Source: an uncultured Clostridia bacterium
Lineage (GTDB): Bacteria > Bacillota > Clostridia > Oscillospirales > Oscillospiraceae
Assembly (NCBI GenBank): GCA_946060825.1
Contig: CAMGPO010000085.1
Coordinates: 1-5,848, forward strand
DNA length: 5,848 nucleotides
Direction of reading: 5' to 3'
Under the pieces are notes generated by a model. The model did no database searches. It was given only the letters and a program-made list of their open reading frames with translations, and was not told where the DNA came from. Shown in pieces: positions 5,757-5,848 of this stretch. Position 1 is the stretch's first letter, and the number at the start of each line of letters is the position of its first letter. Position numbers and translations under genes: made by a program.

Positions 5757-5848
5757 CTCTTCGGCGGCAATGTCCACTGCGTCTTCGCCGAGCCGGTGCA
5801 GGCCCCCAGTATGATCCTCGGCATGGCCGCGGGCCTTGGTCCCGGCAG
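5757..5848 (+). pseudogene. dsdA: Continuation of the dsdA frame beyond the TAG, cut by the window end
   Basis: The 30 codons after the TAG, in the same frame, encode a peptide beginning LFGGNVHCVFAEP. This lines up with the DsdA segment that reads like LLF-x-D-NVHCFFAEP in B. subtilis, so it is the downstream part of the same gene and not a new one. No base is inserted or lost: only the TAG interrupts the frame. The segment then reads VQAPSMILGM, where known DsdA proteins have THSPCMLLG-like sequence, so it is somewhat diverged. There is no ribosome site or start codon suggesting independent expression. The gene runs off the end of the window, with roughly 130 further codons expected. Confidence 0.8.

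Overview
The window holds five protein-coding loci in GC-rich sequence with AT-rich intergenic gaps. Three things suggest a high-GC member of the Clostridia (Oscillospiraceae-like): a Bacillus/Clostridium-type glucose-6-phosphate isomerase, strong Shine-Dalgarno sites (AAGGAGG type), and an ATPase with the YSHGM-type signature common in Firmicutes exporters. This placement is inference; there is no rRNA or other taxonomic marker.

Layout. On the minus strand, pgi (14-1297) encodes a complete glucose-6-phosphate isomerase. A 296-base divergent intergenic region (1298-1593) follows. It carries an extended -10 promoter for pgi, a CcpA/LacI-family operator-like palindrome just upstream of it, and an 8-bp inverted repeat on the side facing the next gene. 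On the plus strand comes an amidohydrolase-2 family metal-dependent hydrolase (1594-2445). Its stop codon overlaps a MerR-type promoter: TTGACC, a 19-bp spacer filled by a perfect 7-bp inverted repeat, then TAGCAT. This promoter drives a two-gene ABC exporter operon, with the ATPase at 2495-3208 and a large duplicated permease at 3201-4784 (8-nt overlap). The operon closes with a perfect 13-bp stem terminator. A separate strong promoter then drives dsdA, D-serine ammonia-lyase (from 4920). Its frame is interrupted by an in-frame TAG at 5754-5756, and recognisable DsdA sequence continues in the same frame to the end of the window.

How the parts relate. The window is mostly independent transcription units (sugar catabolism, a hydrolase of unknown substrate, an inducible exporter, D-serine deamination) rather than one pathway. 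The two points most worth attention are the exporter's MerR-type promoter, which predicts a ligand- or metal-inducible exporter whose regulator is not in the window, and the amber codon inside dsdA. No tRNA, rRNA, CRISPR array, insertion sequence or phage gene was seen.
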